A stretch of DNA of 14,643 nt, taken from positions 1 to 14,643 of the forward strand of contig CABUMU010000046.1 of NCBI GenBank assembly GCA_902492855.1. Direction: 5' to 3'. Origin of the DNA: an uncultured Collinsella sp. Lineage in GTDB: Bacteria > Actinomycetota > Coriobacteriia > Coriobacteriales > Coriobacteriaceae. Shown piece by piece: positions 1 through 9,011 of the stretch. The translations under genes and the position numbers were made by a program. Below the pieces are notes generated by a model. It was not told the origin of the DNA, ran no database searches, and worked only from the letters and a program-made list of their open reading frames with translations. Each line of letters starts with the position of its first letter. Position 1 is the first letter of the stretch.

Positions 1-924
1 CTTGAGGTCGTCCTGACGAAACATCGAAAGCTCCGCCACCAAAATGGACAGTGTGCCGACGATCAGCAGCAAAAGTTGCGGATACTCGGCGCCCACGGCC
101 TGGATAGTAAAGCCGTAGAAGCGCATGATCACAAGCATGGCGCACTTAAGCAGCACGCCCGAGAGCAGGGCCGAGACAGGGCTCGGAGCCTGGGAGTGGG
201 CATCGGGCAGCCAAGTGTGCATGGGGAACAGGCCGGCTTTGGTGCCAAAGCCGATCACGATAAACGCAAAGGCGAGGCGCATGAGCGTCGGGTCGAACTG
301 GTCGGCATACGGCAGCACGCACGACAGGAACGCGGCCTCGTGGGCGTTGGGAATCACGTCGGCGGCGTTCGCGTAGATGAGCAGCGTGCCGAACAGGCCG
401 AAGGCCACGCCGGCGGTGCAGACCATCGCGTACTTCCAAGACGCCTCGAGCGCCGTCTTGTTCTTGTAGATACCCACGAGAAACACGGTGGAAAGCGTGG
501 TTGCCTCCACGGCGGCCCACGTGAGGATCATGTTGTTGGACAGGCACGCGAGCAGCATGGTGAACACAAACAGGCTAAACAGCGCAAAATACTGCTTGGC
601 GCGCTCGGCGGGCATGGAGCCCTCCTCGATATCGGCCTTTACATAGGGCAGCGAGAACAGCCCGGTAAGAAAACCGATAAAGCCGATGAGCAGCACAAAG
701 ATGGCGCCCAGCGAATCGAGGTGGAACCACAGGCCAAGAGCGCTCGCGGTGTCGCCGCTCATAAGGACGTCACCGGCCGTCACAATCGACAGCACCAGGA
801 CGGCTGCGACGGAGACCAGGTTGAGACCGGCAAACACGTTATAGGACGTGTTCTTGGGCAAAAACGCCATGACCAGCGAGAACACCAAAGGAGTCGCGAG
901 CAGGGCGAGAATCAACGTTTCCAT
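1..924 (-). CDS. hyfF: Hydrogenase-4 membrane subunit F (HyfF), 5' part only
   Basis: This is an antiporter-like membrane subunit of the hydrogenase-4 complex, related to complex I NuoL/M/N, and it should help move protons or sodium ions across the membrane. The 308 codons in the window translate to a very hydrophobic protein beginning METLILALLATP. It contains the family segments LTWAAVEATTLST (with the conserved membrane glutamate) and HTWLPDAHSQAPSPVSALLSG, and it breaks off at the left edge in FRQDDLK, which matches the start of the conserved (D)(I/L)KRLLAYH motif. The E. coli protein is about 526 residues, so roughly 220 residues are missing. The ATG at 922-924 lies 3 nt after the hyfE stop, with a G-rich ribosome site overlapping the hyfE end, so it is probably translationally coupled. 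It is the last gene of the operon visible here. The identification rests on the motifs and on the hyfA-B-C-D-E-F order. Confidence 0.9.
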   Translation of the reverse strand, partial: METLILALLATPLVFSLVMAFLPKNTSYNVFAGLNLVSVAAVLVLSIVTAGDVLMSGDTASALGLWFHLDSLGAIFVLLIGFIGFLTGLFSLPYVKADIEEGSMPAERAKQYFALFSLFVFTMLLACLSNNMILTWAAVEATTLSTVFLVGIYKNKTALEASWKYAMVCTAGVAFGLFGTLLIYANAADVIPNAHEAAFLSCVLPYADQFDPTLMRLAFAFIVIGFGTKAGLFPMHTWLPDAHSQAPSPVSALLSGVLLKCAMLVIMRFYGFTIQAVGAEYPQLLLLIVGTLSILVAELSMFRQDDLK

Positions 925-927
925 GGA

Positions 928-1581
928 CTACCCCCTCAGCTCGGACAGGTCGCGCGCATCGAGCGAGTGGGAGTCGTCCCAAATGCGACGCACGACGATG
1001 GACATGATGATGACGGCAAAGATGGCGTCGGTGGCGATACCGATCTCGATGATCTCGGGAGCGGTGGGCGCCAAAAGCGCGAGCGTCACGTGGCTGCCGT
1101 TTTCCATAAGGCAGTATCCAAAGATCTGCTTCATGATGTTGCGCTGCGAGATGATGCAGGTGAGGCCCACAAAGAAGTGAGCGAAGCTAATGGCGAGCGC
1201 AGGCGTTGCGACCTCGGCCGTGGGCAGGCTGATCTGCGTCACGACGGCAAAGCAGATCGCGACCTCCACGGCGATGATGCAAATGGCCCACGCGGGCTTA
1301 AGGCCGGCCTTGAGCGATGCGTCGCTCGGCTCGCCCATCTTCTTGTATGCGCGGTTGAGGATATAAGGGACCAGGACGACCTTGGTGATAAAGGCAGATC
1401 CGGCCCACATAAGCAGCTCCTGCGCACCGGTGGTGACACCGAGCGTGGCGAGCAGTCCCACGAGCACTAGCGACTGCACCGCATACCAGCTGATGGCGTG
1501 CTTGATGTTCTTTGAGACGACCACCATGGTGGACGTGACGATCAGAAGGCCGCCAAGGATGTTGACGATCGAATAACCCAT
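928..1581 (-). CDS. hyfE: Hydrogenase-4 membrane subunit E (HyfE)
   Basis: A 217-residue membrane protein, essentially the length of E. coli HyfE (216 aa). It is a small membrane-arm subunit of hydrogenase-4, usually compared with the NuoK/MrpC type. The sequence shows several hydrophobic helices and acidic residues buried in them: ICIIAVEVAICFAVV, then LMENGSHVTLALLAP and EIIEIGIATDAIFAVII. These carboxylates are the sort used in ion paths of complex I relatives, although their role here is inferred. The start ATG (1579-1581) follows an AGGAGG ribosome site that overlaps the hyfD stop, and the gap to hyfD is 13 nt. The stop is 3 nt before hyfF. It has no cofactor motifs. Position in the operon is strong support for the name. 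Confidence 0.9.
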   Translation of the reverse strand: MGYSIVNILGGLLIVTSTMVVVSKNIKHAISWYAVQSLVLVGLLATLGVTTGAQELLMWAGSAFITKVVLVPYILNRAYKKMGEPSDASLKAGLKPAWAICIIAVEVAICFAVVTQISLPTAEVATPALAISFAHFFVGLTCIISQRNIMKQIFGYCLMENGSHVTLALLAPTAPEIIEIGIATDAIFAVIIMSIVVRRIWDDSHSLDARDLSELRG

Positions 1582-1594
1582 GTCGTTCTACCTC

Positions 1595-3052
1595 CTAACC
1601 GATCCAGCTGGCCGAAAGCGGGCCGCTGATGATGACCATGATGATGAGCACGATGAACACGAACGCCATCGCACGGGGAAGCGGGGCTCCCGCAGCGACC
1701 TCGTCGCTCGGCTCGCCGGGCAGGCAATAGCCCATCCACTTGAGGAACCAGGCGAAGGTGGCGACGGTCTCGGCGACCATGATGCACACGAGCACCAGGA
1801 TCGCGACGTTGCCGGCACCCACAGAGAAGCCGCCGGCGATAATCTGGAACTTCGAGAAGAACGTGTTCATGGGCGGCACGCCGGCAATAGCGAGCGCGGC
1901 GACACCGAAGCCCACGCCCGAGATCGGGTACTTCTTTACGATGCCGCGAAGCTTGGGCAGCATACGCGTGCCGAGCGTAAAGGAGAACGAACCGGCGATC
2001 AGGAAGAACAGCGTCTTGGCGAAAGCGTGGTTAAAGATGTGGCAGACGGCGCCATCGAAGGCCAGCTGGCTGCCAAAGACCGAAAGGCCCAGACCAAAGA
2101 ACACATAGGAGAGCTGGGCGATCGTGGAAAAGGCCAGCAGACGCTTCATGTCCTTTTGCGGCAGGTACATAAGGAAGCCAAAGAGCATGGTGACCATGGC
2201 GTCGATAATGGCGACCCAACCCACGATCTCGGGGATCTCGCCGGCAGAGACGAGTGCACGCGCGAACACGCACACGCCGACCTTAACCATCGAGGCGCCA
2301 TGCAGGTAGGCCGAAACAGGCGTCGGCGCCTCCATGGCCGAAGGCAGCCACATGTACATGGGAACCTGTGCGGACTTGGCCCAGGCCGCAAACAGCACGA
2401 GCAAAAGAACGATAGCCTTGAGCTTGGCGTCGAGGCCGGCAATCGCGGTAATGGCGAAGGTACCGGTATGGGCAAACACGATGGCGGCGCCCAGATACAG
2501 GCCAAGCGCACCGATATGCGTAATGATCAGAGCCTTCATGCCGGCCTTCTTGGCCGTAGGCGTCATGTAGTAGCTAATGAGGCCCCAAGAGCACGCACCC
2601 GTGATCTCAAAGAACACGAGCTGGCCCAAAAGGGTCGAGCTGTACACGAGACCGGCCATGGCGCCGATGAAGGTCGCGAGGTACGCGTAGAAGCGACGAC
2701 GCGGTGCGTCGGGATGCTCACGGTTATTCTCGCTCATATAGGGAATCGAATAGATCACGACAAGCAGGCCGATACCCACAAAGGCGGGCGCGAGCAGCGT
2801 GCTCATGCGATCGAAGGTGAATCCCATGACGAGGGTCTGCCCAAACGAGATCAGGGGGACCTGCGTGTCGGGCATGCCGGCGCCAGCGAAATTCGCGGCG
2901 AGGGCGATGGTGCAGACCGTCGAGACGGCGGCACCCAAAACGCTGAACCACTTGGCGTACGGACGGGGGAACAGGGCGACGAGCACCGAGGCCACCATCG
3001 GGGCCGCGATAGCGACCAAGCCGAGAAGGGACAGACTGACTGCAAATGACAT
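1595..3052 (-). CDS. hyfD: Hydrogenase-4 membrane subunit D (HyfD), antiporter-like
   Basis: A 485-residue polytopic membrane protein of the NuoL/M/N and Mrp antiporter superfamily. In hydrogenase-4 it is one of three antiporter-like subunits (B, D, F) thought to couple electron flow to ion pumping. Diagnostic residues are visible: glutamate 149 in LVFFEITGACSWGL, lysine 226 in AAWAKSAQVPMYMWLP, and lysine 257 in AYLHGASMVKVGV. Also present are KDMKRLLAFSTIAQLSYV and the HIFNHAFAKTLFFLIAGS segment. The length agrees with E. coli HyfD (about 479 aa). The ATG at 3050-3052 has a purine-rich GGAGAAGGGAG site upstream and lies 15 nt after the hyfC stop. A general ND4/NuoN annotation would also fit, but the gene order favours HyfD. 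Confidence 0.9.
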   Translation of the reverse strand: MSFAVSLSLLGLVAIAAPMVASVLVALFPRPYAKWFSVLGAAVSTVCTIALAANFAGAGMPDTQVPLISFGQTLVMGFTFDRMSTLLAPAFVGIGLLVVIYSIPYMSENNREHPDAPRRRFYAYLATFIGAMAGLVYSSTLLGQLVFFEITGACSWGLISYYMTPTAKKAGMKALIITHIGALGLYLGAAIVFAHTGTFAITAIAGLDAKLKAIVLLLVLFAAWAKSAQVPMYMWLPSAMEAPTPVSAYLHGASMVKVGVCVFARALVSAGEIPEIVGWVAIIDAMVTMLFGFLMYLPQKDMKRLLAFSTIAQLSYVFFGLGLSVFGSQLAFDGAVCHIFNHAFAKTLFFLIAGSFSFTLGTRMLPKLRGIVKKYPISGVGFGVAALAIAGVPPMNTFFSKFQIIAGGFSVGAGNVAILVLVCIMVAETVATFAWFLKWMGYCLPGEPSDEVAAGAPLPRAMAFVFIVLIIMVIISGPLSASWIG

Positions 3053-3067
3053 TGTTTCTCCCTTCTC

Positions 3068-3994
3068 CTACACGCCGACGACCACGAAGACAAACGCCAG
3101 AACGGCGATGCCCACGACGGCCCAGGTCTGATTGCCAAGCACCTTAAAACGCGAGCGCGAGCAGGAGTTCTCGATCACGCCGCATACGACAAAATCGATC
3201 AGGCACTTCACCAGGAAGATGACTGCACCCAGAACAGCGGCGGCGCCCACGGTCGCGGGCTCGCCCCAGGGGACGAAGATCGCGCAGAACCAGGCGACGA
3301 CCAGGACCTGCTTCATGGACATGGCGAGCTTGGCCATCGCAAGCGACGGGCCGGAAAGCTCGGCGAGCGGGCCCTCCTGAAGCTCCTGCTCGGCCTCGGC
3401 CTGATCAAACGGCAGCTTGCCGAGTTCCATGTAGCAGGCAATCGCAAAGGCGATACCGGCGAGGATTACGGCGACCGGCGCGTCGATGGCGCCCGTCATG
3501 ATGTGCTGACCCATGGTGGCGATGTCGGTGGAACCGCACACCAGGGCGGCGGCAAACAGCGCCAGCAGCATGGACGGCTCGATGAGCACGCTCATGAGCA
3601 GCTCGCGGACGCCGCCGATACCGGCGTAGGCGTTGGACGAATCCACGCCGCCGAGGGCGAAGAAGAAGCGGGCGAGCGCCAGGCTGTACATGATGGTGAT
3701 GGCGTCGCCAAAGACCGGGATGGGGCTTTGCGCCGTAAAGAGCGGCAGGCCCATCGCGAGCATAAAGGCGACGGCGAAGAACAGCGGCGGCATAATGCGC
3801 AGCGCAAAGCTCGCGTCCTCGCTCTGGGACTCGGGGCGCGCAAAGAGCTTGGCCAGGTCGCGATAGTCCTGCATGATGCTGGGGCCGCGACGGTTGTGCA
3901 TCTTGGCGCGGATCACGCGGCCGAGACCGGAGAAGAACGGCGCGACGGCCATGACGACCACGCCCTGCAGAACGGCAAGTACGATGTTGTTCAT
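3068..3994 (-). CDS. hyfC: Hydrogenase-4 membrane subunit C (HyfC), NuoH-like
   Basis: A 308-residue membrane protein of the NuoH / HycD family, which anchors the [NiFe] hydrogenase peripheral arm to the membrane and forms the junction with the ion-translocating subunits. Family signatures are clear. SIMQDYRDLAKLFARP lies at about residues 39-54 after the first helix. The acidic loop at about residues 190-210 reads ELGKLPFDQAEAEQELQEGP and corresponds to the conserved ExGRxPFDxxEAExE motif of NuoH. HyfC of E. coli is of similar size. The start ATG (3992-3994) has a strong GGAGGGG ribosome site, and the gap after hyfB is 12 nt. Formate hydrogenlyase subunit 4 (HycD) is a close paralogue, but the B-C-D-E-F order here is that of hyf. 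Confidence 0.93.
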   Translation of the reverse strand: MNNIVLAVLQGVVVMAVAPFFSGLGRVIRAKMHNRRGPSIMQDYRDLAKLFARPESQSEDASFALRIMPPLFFAVAFMLAMGLPLFTAQSPIPVFGDAITIMYSLALARFFFALGGVDSSNAYAGIGGVRELLMSVLIEPSMLLALFAAALVCGSTDIATMGQHIMTGAIDAPVAVILAGIAFAIACYMELGKLPFDQAEAEQELQEGPLAELSGPSLAMAKLAMSMKQVLVVAWFCAIFVPWGEPATVGAAAVLGAVIFLVKCLIDFVVCGVIENSCSRSRFKVLGNQTWAVVGIAVLAFVFVVVGV

Positions 3995-4006
3995 GCTCTC
4001 CCCTCC

Positions 4007-6025
4007 TTAACCCATTTGCACGGCGAGCACGAGGAACACCACGAGTGCCGCGACGATGTAGCAGATATAGATGCTGTAGTTGCCACCCTCGAGCTTAGTC
4101 GCGAGGTCGGCGAGCTTCTCGACACCCTTATGCGGGGCATCGACGAGAACCTTGTCGGGTACGGGCTCCACAGCCTCGGCCACACCGGTGAGCTTCTGGA
4201 AGAAGTGTGCGATGGACCAGCAGACGGCCGTGCAGCGGTCGCGCAGCGTGTAGAGCGGCTGCATAAACCAGGACACCTCGGAGGCAAAGGTCGTGGCCAC
4301 GACGGGCATATGCTCGTTGGGAGCATAGCCACATGCCCACGGCTGGGACTTCTGCACCTTGCCGACGGTCTTGAGCTTGCGATAACCACAGGCAAGGCCG
4401 ACGAGCACCACGAGCGCAATAGCGATCGCGGGCGTGGAGGTGGCAGCGCCGGAGTACTGGTTCATGAGCTCCATGCCCTCGGCGGCAAACACGCCACCGT
4501 ACGGATGCAGCACGGACGCGGCGACATCGACCAGCACGGGCGCGATCACGGGAGCGCCAATGCCCAGCACGACGCAGATGGCCGCGAGCAGGCCCTGCGC
4601 AAACACCATGGGGGCGGGAACCTCCTTGGCCTTGGCCGCGGCCTCGGAGCGGGGCGCGGAGGCAAAGGAGACGCCATAGGCCTTGACGAAGCACGTGACA
4701 GCCAGAGCGCCGGTAATGGCAAGCGCGACGGCAGCGAACACGGCCACAATCATGACGGCCTTGTCGCCCTGCATGGCGGCGTTAAACAGCGACTGGTAGG
4801 TAAACCACTCGGACACAAAGCCGTTGAAGGGCGGGATGGCCGAGATGGCAAGCGCGCCAACGAGAAAGCAGATGGCCGTTGCCGGCATACGACGGAACAG
4901 ACCGCCCATCTTCTCCATATTGCGCGTACCCGTGGAGTACAGCAGCGCACCGGCGCCCAAGAACAGCTCGCCCTTAAACATCGCGTGGTTAAACGTGTGG
5001 TAGAGGGCGGCCATCAGAGCCAGGACGGCGATGCCGACCGAGTTGAGTGCCATGGCGGCCATGGAGGCGCCGACGCCGAGCAGAATGATGCCGATGTTCT
5101 CGACGGAGTGATAGGCCAGCAGGCGCTTGATGTCATGCTCCTGCAGGGCGAAGGCCACGCCGAGGACCGACGAGATCGCACCGAAGACCATGACCATAAG
5201 GCCCCACCAGACCTGAACGCCCGAGGCGGAGAGCAGGTCGAGGCCCACCTTGAGGATGCCGAAGATACCGATCTTGATCATGCCGCCGGACATGAGGGCC
5301 GACACGTTGGACGGCGCCTCGGGATGTGCCTTGGGCAGCCAGCCGTGCAGCGGGATGATACCGGCCTTGGCGCCAAAGCCAAAGAAGGCGAGCACAAAGC
5401 ACACGGATGCGACCGCGGGGCTAAACTGCGTAGCGCGGAAATCCGCAAAGGCAAACGAGCCGCCCGCGAAGTTGGTCATGGTGAGGAAGCTCGCCATGAT
5501 GAGCACAAAGCCCACGTGCGCGATCACAAAGTAGAGCCAACCGCCATGGATGGAGTTCTCGTTCTCCTCGATCACGACCAGGAAGTACGAGGTCAGCGAC
5601 ATGAGCTCAAAGGCGACCAGGAACCAAAACACATTGTCGGCGGTGATGACGAGCATCATGGACGCCACGAAGGTGTTAAAGAAGAAGCCGGCGCGGCCCT
5701 TTTTGCCCGGGTACTCATCAAAGTAGTTGAGACCGTAGATCGAGCCGGCAAACGCGAGCACCGAGATGAGTGCCACGAACAGGCCGGACAGCTGATTGAG
5801 CAGCAGCTGGAAATGGGCAAACGGGAAGAACACGATGGTGTCGACCGACGTGACATCGCCCAGCACGGCCTGGATACCGGCCGCAAACGAAAGCACCGCG
5901 GCGACGGCGCCGATAAGGCAGCCGGCGGTCTTGGCGGCGTTATCGGCCTTGATCAGCAGAACCGAGGCGAGCGCACCGATGCACGAGACGGCAAGCGATG
6001 CGATAAACAGCGTCATGCTATCCAT
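4007..6025 (-). CDS. hyfB: Hydrogenase-4 membrane subunit B (HyfB), ND5-like
   Basis: A 672-residue membrane protein, the length I recall for E. coli HyfB. It is the large antiporter-like subunit of hydrogenase-4, homologous to NuoL and HycC. Ion-path residues can be placed: glutamate 140 in VAFELMSLTSYF, lysine 220 in FGFGAKAGIIPLHGWLP, lysine 251 in LMSGGMIKIGIFG, and lysine 351 in HTFNHAMFKGELFLGAGAL. QEHDIKRLLAYHSVENIGI is also intact. After about residue 530 there is a polar stretch and then a final helix. The ATG at 6023-6025 overlaps the end of hyfA by 8 nt, so translational coupling is likely. Confidence 0.94.
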   Translation of the reverse strand: MDSMTLFIASLAVSCIGALASVLLIKADNAAKTAGCLIGAVAAVLSFAAGIQAVLGDVTSVDTIVFFPFAHFQLLLNQLSGLFVALISVLAFAGSIYGLNYFDEYPGKKGRAGFFFNTFVASMMLVITADNVFWFLVAFELMSLTSYFLVVIEENENSIHGGWLYFVIAHVGFVLIMASFLTMTNFAGGSFAFADFRATQFSPAVASVCFVLAFFGFGAKAGIIPLHGWLPKAHPEAPSNVSALMSGGMIKIGIFGILKVGLDLLSASGVQVWWGLMVMVFGAISSVLGVAFALQEHDIKRLLAYHSVENIGIILLGVGASMAAMALNSVGIAVLALMAALYHTFNHAMFKGELFLGAGALLYSTGTRNMEKMGGLFRRMPATAICFLVGALAISAIPPFNGFVSEWFTYQSLFNAAMQGDKAVMIVAVFAAVALAITGALAVTCFVKAYGVSFASAPRSEAAAKAKEVPAPMVFAQGLLAAICVVLGIGAPVIAPVLVDVAASVLHPYGGVFAAEGMELMNQYSGAATSTPAIAIALVVLVGLACGYRKLKTVGKVQKSQPWACGYAPNEHMPVVATTFASEVSWFMQPLYTLRDRCTAVCWSIAHFFQKLTGVAEAVEPVPDKVLVDAPHKGVEKLADLATKLEGGNYSIYICYIVAALVVFLVLAVQMG

Positions 6026-6635
6026 TGTTTACGCTCCCTTCTGCTTTCTCGGACAGGCCCTGGGCCACAGCGGTAACGTCGACGACCGGACCGTTTTCGA
6101 TCGAGCGCAGGCGCTTGGCCTCGTCAAGCTCGCGATCGGCCGCGCCGCCCATGACGGTCAGCGCCTTGGTGGGGCACGCCGCCACACAATGCGGGCCGTC
6201 CGGATCGAAGGCGCACAGGTCGCACTTGACAGCGCAGGTGTACTGACCAGGAGCCCACGTAAGCAGGCTGCTCAGGGACTTAGGATACGAAGGCGTCGGG
6301 TCGCACATGCCTGCGACACCGGCGATAGACGTGCCATCGGGATGGATGGCTCCGAAGGGGCACGCGATGGCGCACAGCCTGCACCCGATACACTCCTGCT
6401 CCTTGACGTGGATGCGATCGCCATCGTGCTCGATGGCATTCACCGGGCAAACCTCGGCGCAGGGGGCACCCTCGCAATGGTGGCAGGCAAGGGCGGCCGA
6501 AATACCGCCGGTCTTCACGAGCGCCAGACGCGGCGTATCCTGAAGACCCTGCATCCGGTGGGCGTCGGCACAGGCGGACTGGCATGTTCCGCAGCCGATG
6601 CACCTCTCCGGGTTGATGTCGATGAAGCGGTTCAT
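6018..6635 (-). CDS. hyfA: Hydrogenase-4 ferredoxin-like subunit A (HyfA)
   Basis: A 205-residue polyferredoxin that should pass electrons from formate dehydrogenase towards the hydrogenase on the cytoplasmic face. Sixteen cysteines form four [4Fe-4S] sites: Cys12/15/18/22, Cys51/54/59/63, Cys82/85/88/92 and Cys138/141/150/154. The HyfA/HycB/HydN pattern CHHCEGAPCAEVCP is complete. The length equals that of E. coli HyfA. I chose the ATG at 6633-6635: an AAAGGAAG site lies 5-6 nt upstream of it, whereas the GTG two codons earlier would sit almost on top of that site. Its 3' end overlaps hyfB by 8 nt. Upstream, only about 22 nt separate the start from a large hairpin, so there is no room for its own promoter and it must be read from the fdhF transcript. 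Confidence 0.92.
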   Translation of the reverse strand: MNRFIDINPERCIGCGTCQSACADAHRMQGLQDTPRLALVKTGGISAALACHHCEGAPCAEVCPVNAIEHDGDRIHVKEQECIGCRLCAIACPFGAIHPDGTSIAGVAGMCDPTPSYPKSLSSLLTWAPGQYTCAVKCDLCAFDPDGPHCVAACPTKALTVMGGAADRELDEAKRLRSIENGPVVDVTAVAQGLSEKAEGSVNNG

Positions 6636-6649
6636 CCCCACTTCCTTTC

Positions 6650-6692
6650 AAAATAACGGGCCGGGCTCCCGAACGTACGGGACGCCCGGCCC
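6650..6692 (-). terminator. Intra-operon terminator-like hairpin between fdhF and hyfA
   Basis: On the minus strand a 9-bp G/C arm pair (6684-6692 with 6658-6666) continues, after one bulged base, into a further 5 bp (CGGGA-type arms 6667-6671 and 6678-6682) around a 6-nt loop. It is followed by GTTATTTTG, a short U-rich tail. This is the architecture of an intrinsic terminator, yet hyfA begins about 15 nt past the tail with no room for a promoter. Partial termination or mRNA processing and stabilisation that raises hydN-fdhF expression above hyf is the likely role (inference). Confidence 0.65.
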
Positions 6693-6713
6693 AAATAGCC
6701 AACGAGAACGGGA

Positions 6714-8936
6714 CTACACGATTTGATTCACGTGCGTCTCGTCGTCGAACTTGGCGGCGCCAGGCTCAACGTCCTGGGGAGCGGCGGCGTCCACCAGAGC
6801 CTGCTTGAGCTCGGTGTACTGACGCTCGACCTCGCCCTCTGCCCAGACCTGGTCGGCGATAGCGTCGACCTGGCAGGCGGAGAACTTGTCCTCGGGCGTA
6901 TGCGAGACCGGGTCGACCTTGTGCATGGTCAGCTCGTTGCACTTGCCGATCCACCACTGGTAGGTCATGTAGACCGTGCCCTTGTTGATGCGATCGCTAA
7001 TGTCGGCGCGACTGTATACCTGGCCGCGGCGGCTGTGAATCGAGACGATGTCGCCGTTCTTGATGCCGCGCGCCTGGGCGTCCGCGGGATTCATGCGGAC
7101 AAAGCCGGGCTCGTCGGCAAGCAGCGCCAGCGTCTTGCAGTTGCCGGTCATCGAGCGGCAGCTGTAGTGGCCGACCTCGCGGACGGTGCACAGGATGAGC
7201 GGGTACTCATCGTCGGGAAGCTCGGAGGGCGCCTCCCAGTCGTGCGCCATCAGGTTGGCGCGGCCGTCCTTGGTGGTGAACTTGCCACCAGCGAACATGT
7301 CGGGCGTACCGTGGTCGTTCACATCGGTGCTCTTGACCGGCCACTGGGCGTAACCGCCCTCGGGAGCCATCTTCTCGTAGGTTGCGCCCACAAAGTTGGG
7401 GCACAGGCTAATGCACTCGTTCCAGATCTGCTCGGTGTTGTCGTAGTGCATGGGATAGCCCATGCGCGTAGACAGGTCCGCGAAGATCTCCCAGTCGTGG
7501 CGGCACTCGCCCTTGGGCGGAACGGCCGCGTCAAAGTGCTGGAAGCTACGGTCGGATGCGGTAAAGACACCCTCGTGCTCGCCCCAAGAGGTAGCGGGCA
7601 GGATGACGTCGGCGAGCATGGTCGTCTGCGTCATAAAGATGTCCTGGCAAATGAACAGATCCAGCTCGGAGAGCGTCTTGCGCATACCGGCCGAATCGGG
7701 CTCGGTCTGCACCGGGTCCTCGCCGTAGTTATAGAAGCAGTGCACCTTGCCCTCACCGACCAGGTGGCCCAGGTCGGTGAGCTTGTAGCCCTCCTCGAGC
7801 GGGAGCTTTTCCTCGGGCACGCCCCAAGCCTTGGCAAACTTGGCGCGCACTGCCGGGTCGGTGACCTTCTGGTAGCCAGGGTACAGGTTGGGCAGCATGC
7901 CCATATCGCAGGAGCCCTGGACGTTATTCTGGCCACGCACGGGCGCGAGACCGGAATTGGGTTTGCCGATCTGGCCGGCAACGCAGGCGATGGAGGCGAT
8001 GGTGTGCACCGTCTTCAGGTTCTGCTTCTGCTGGCATACGCCCATGCCCCAGCCAATGATGGCAGAGGGCTTCGCCGTGGCGTACATCTCGGCAGCTTGG
8101 TGGATCAGCGCGGGCTCGACACCCGTGATGTCCTGTACAGATTCGGGAGTGTAGTTCTTGATGGTCTCCCACCACTCGTCAAAGCCGTTCGTGTGCTCGG
8201 CGACGAATTCCTTGTCGTAGAGGCCATCGTTGACCAAGCAGTTGGCAAAGGCATTGAGGAACGCAACGTTGCAACCGTTCTTGATCGGAAGGTAGAGGTC
8301 GGCGATACGCGCGGTTTCGATATGGCGCGGATCGGCGACGATGATCTTGCAACCCTTTTCTTTGGCTCGCACGATACGCCTTGCGACGATGGGGTGCGAA
8401 TCGGCAGGGTTATAGCCGAAGAGGAAAATGCAGCCCGCATCCTCCATACCGGGGATGGAGCATGACATGCAACCTGAACCAACCGTGTCCATCAGACCGA
8501 GGACAGTAGGGCCGTGTCAAGTACGGGCGCAGTTGTCTACGCTGTGGGTGCCGATGCACGCACGCGTAAACTTCTGCATGACGTAGTTCGCCTCATTGCC
8601 GCCGCCTCGCGAAGAGCCGGTAGTCATGACAGCGTTAGGACCATATTCGTCAATTATGGCCTGCATCTTAGATGCGGTGAAATCCAGTGCCTCGTCCCAG
8701 CTTACGCGCTCAAGATCCGCGCCCTTGGTGCGGCGGATCATCGGGTGCAGTACGCGAGGAGTCAAGATCTTGGTGTCGTTGATGAAGTCGTAGCCGCTCA
8801 TGCCCTTAAGGCACAGCTCGCTCTGGTTGGTGATGCCGTTGAGCGGTTCGGTGCCCACGACCTGGCCGTTTTGGACCAAGAGGTTAAACTGGCAACCGGC
8901 GCCGCAGTACGGGCAAATCACTTTATGCTTCTCCAT
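6714..8936 (-). CDS. fdhF: Formate dehydrogenase H, selenocysteine-containing (FdhF)
   Basis: Molybdenum bis-pterin enzyme oxidising formate to CO2 in the formate hydrogenlyase complex; about 740 residues (E. coli 715). The N-terminal [4Fe-4S] motif has Cys8, Cys11, Cys15 and Cys42, followed by Lys44, as in the E. coli enzyme. The frame is interrupted by TGA at 8517-8519, which falls exactly at residue 140. There the context CAR-T-U-HGP matches the catalytic Sec site of FdhF (CARV-U-HGP), with His141 next to it. The reading frame continues without a break to the TAG at 6714-6716, through molybdopterin-binding stretches such as GWGMGVCQQ and the C-terminal domain (VREVGHYSCRSMTGNC). The start ATG at 8934-8936 has a GGAGGG site 5 nt upstream; an earlier in-frame ATG at 8987 lacks this support and would add 17 unconserved residues. 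It lies 75 nt after hydN. Confidence 0.96.
8486..8519 (-). promoter_or_regulatory. Bacterial SECIS element of fdhF with the UGA Sec codon
   Basis: The UGA codon occupies 8517-8519. Eleven nucleotides later on the mRNA a hairpin begins (8486-8505): a UGUCC/GGACA stem, then a U/C-to-G/A extension around an apical loop of GGUCU, with a bulged U. E. coli fdhF has the same 11-nt distance and the same GGUCU in its loop, which SelB recognises. The element marks the TGA as selenocysteine rather than a stop. The fold is by eye. Confidence 0.85.
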
Positions 8937-9011
8937 GACACCCTCCTTCCTTTCTCTGCTACCGAATACTCGGTACTTATTTGACAATCATTGGGCCTGT
9001 CGCCCCGACGC

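Noticed and set aside
3503..6076. Very long open frame on the plus strand (857 codons) opposite hyfB/hyfC
   Set aside because: It is the antisense shadow of GC-rich coding DNA: the product is a His/Arg/Gly/Asp-rich string with no fold pattern, while the opposite strand encodes intact HyfB and HyfC. The same applies to the long plus-strand frames at 76-1470, 1580-3049, 6723-8465 and 12679-13488.
8517..8519. In-frame TGA that seems to split fdhF into two genes or a pseudogene
   Set aside because: The codon lies at the catalytic Sec140 position, the flanking residues match FdhF, and a SECIS hairpin follows at the standard distance. It is recoded, not a lesion.
8960..8975. Small hairpin TACCGA/TCGGTA in the hydN-fdhF gap as terminator
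   Set aside because: Only 6 bp and no T run follows on the minus strand; at most it is a minor processing signal.
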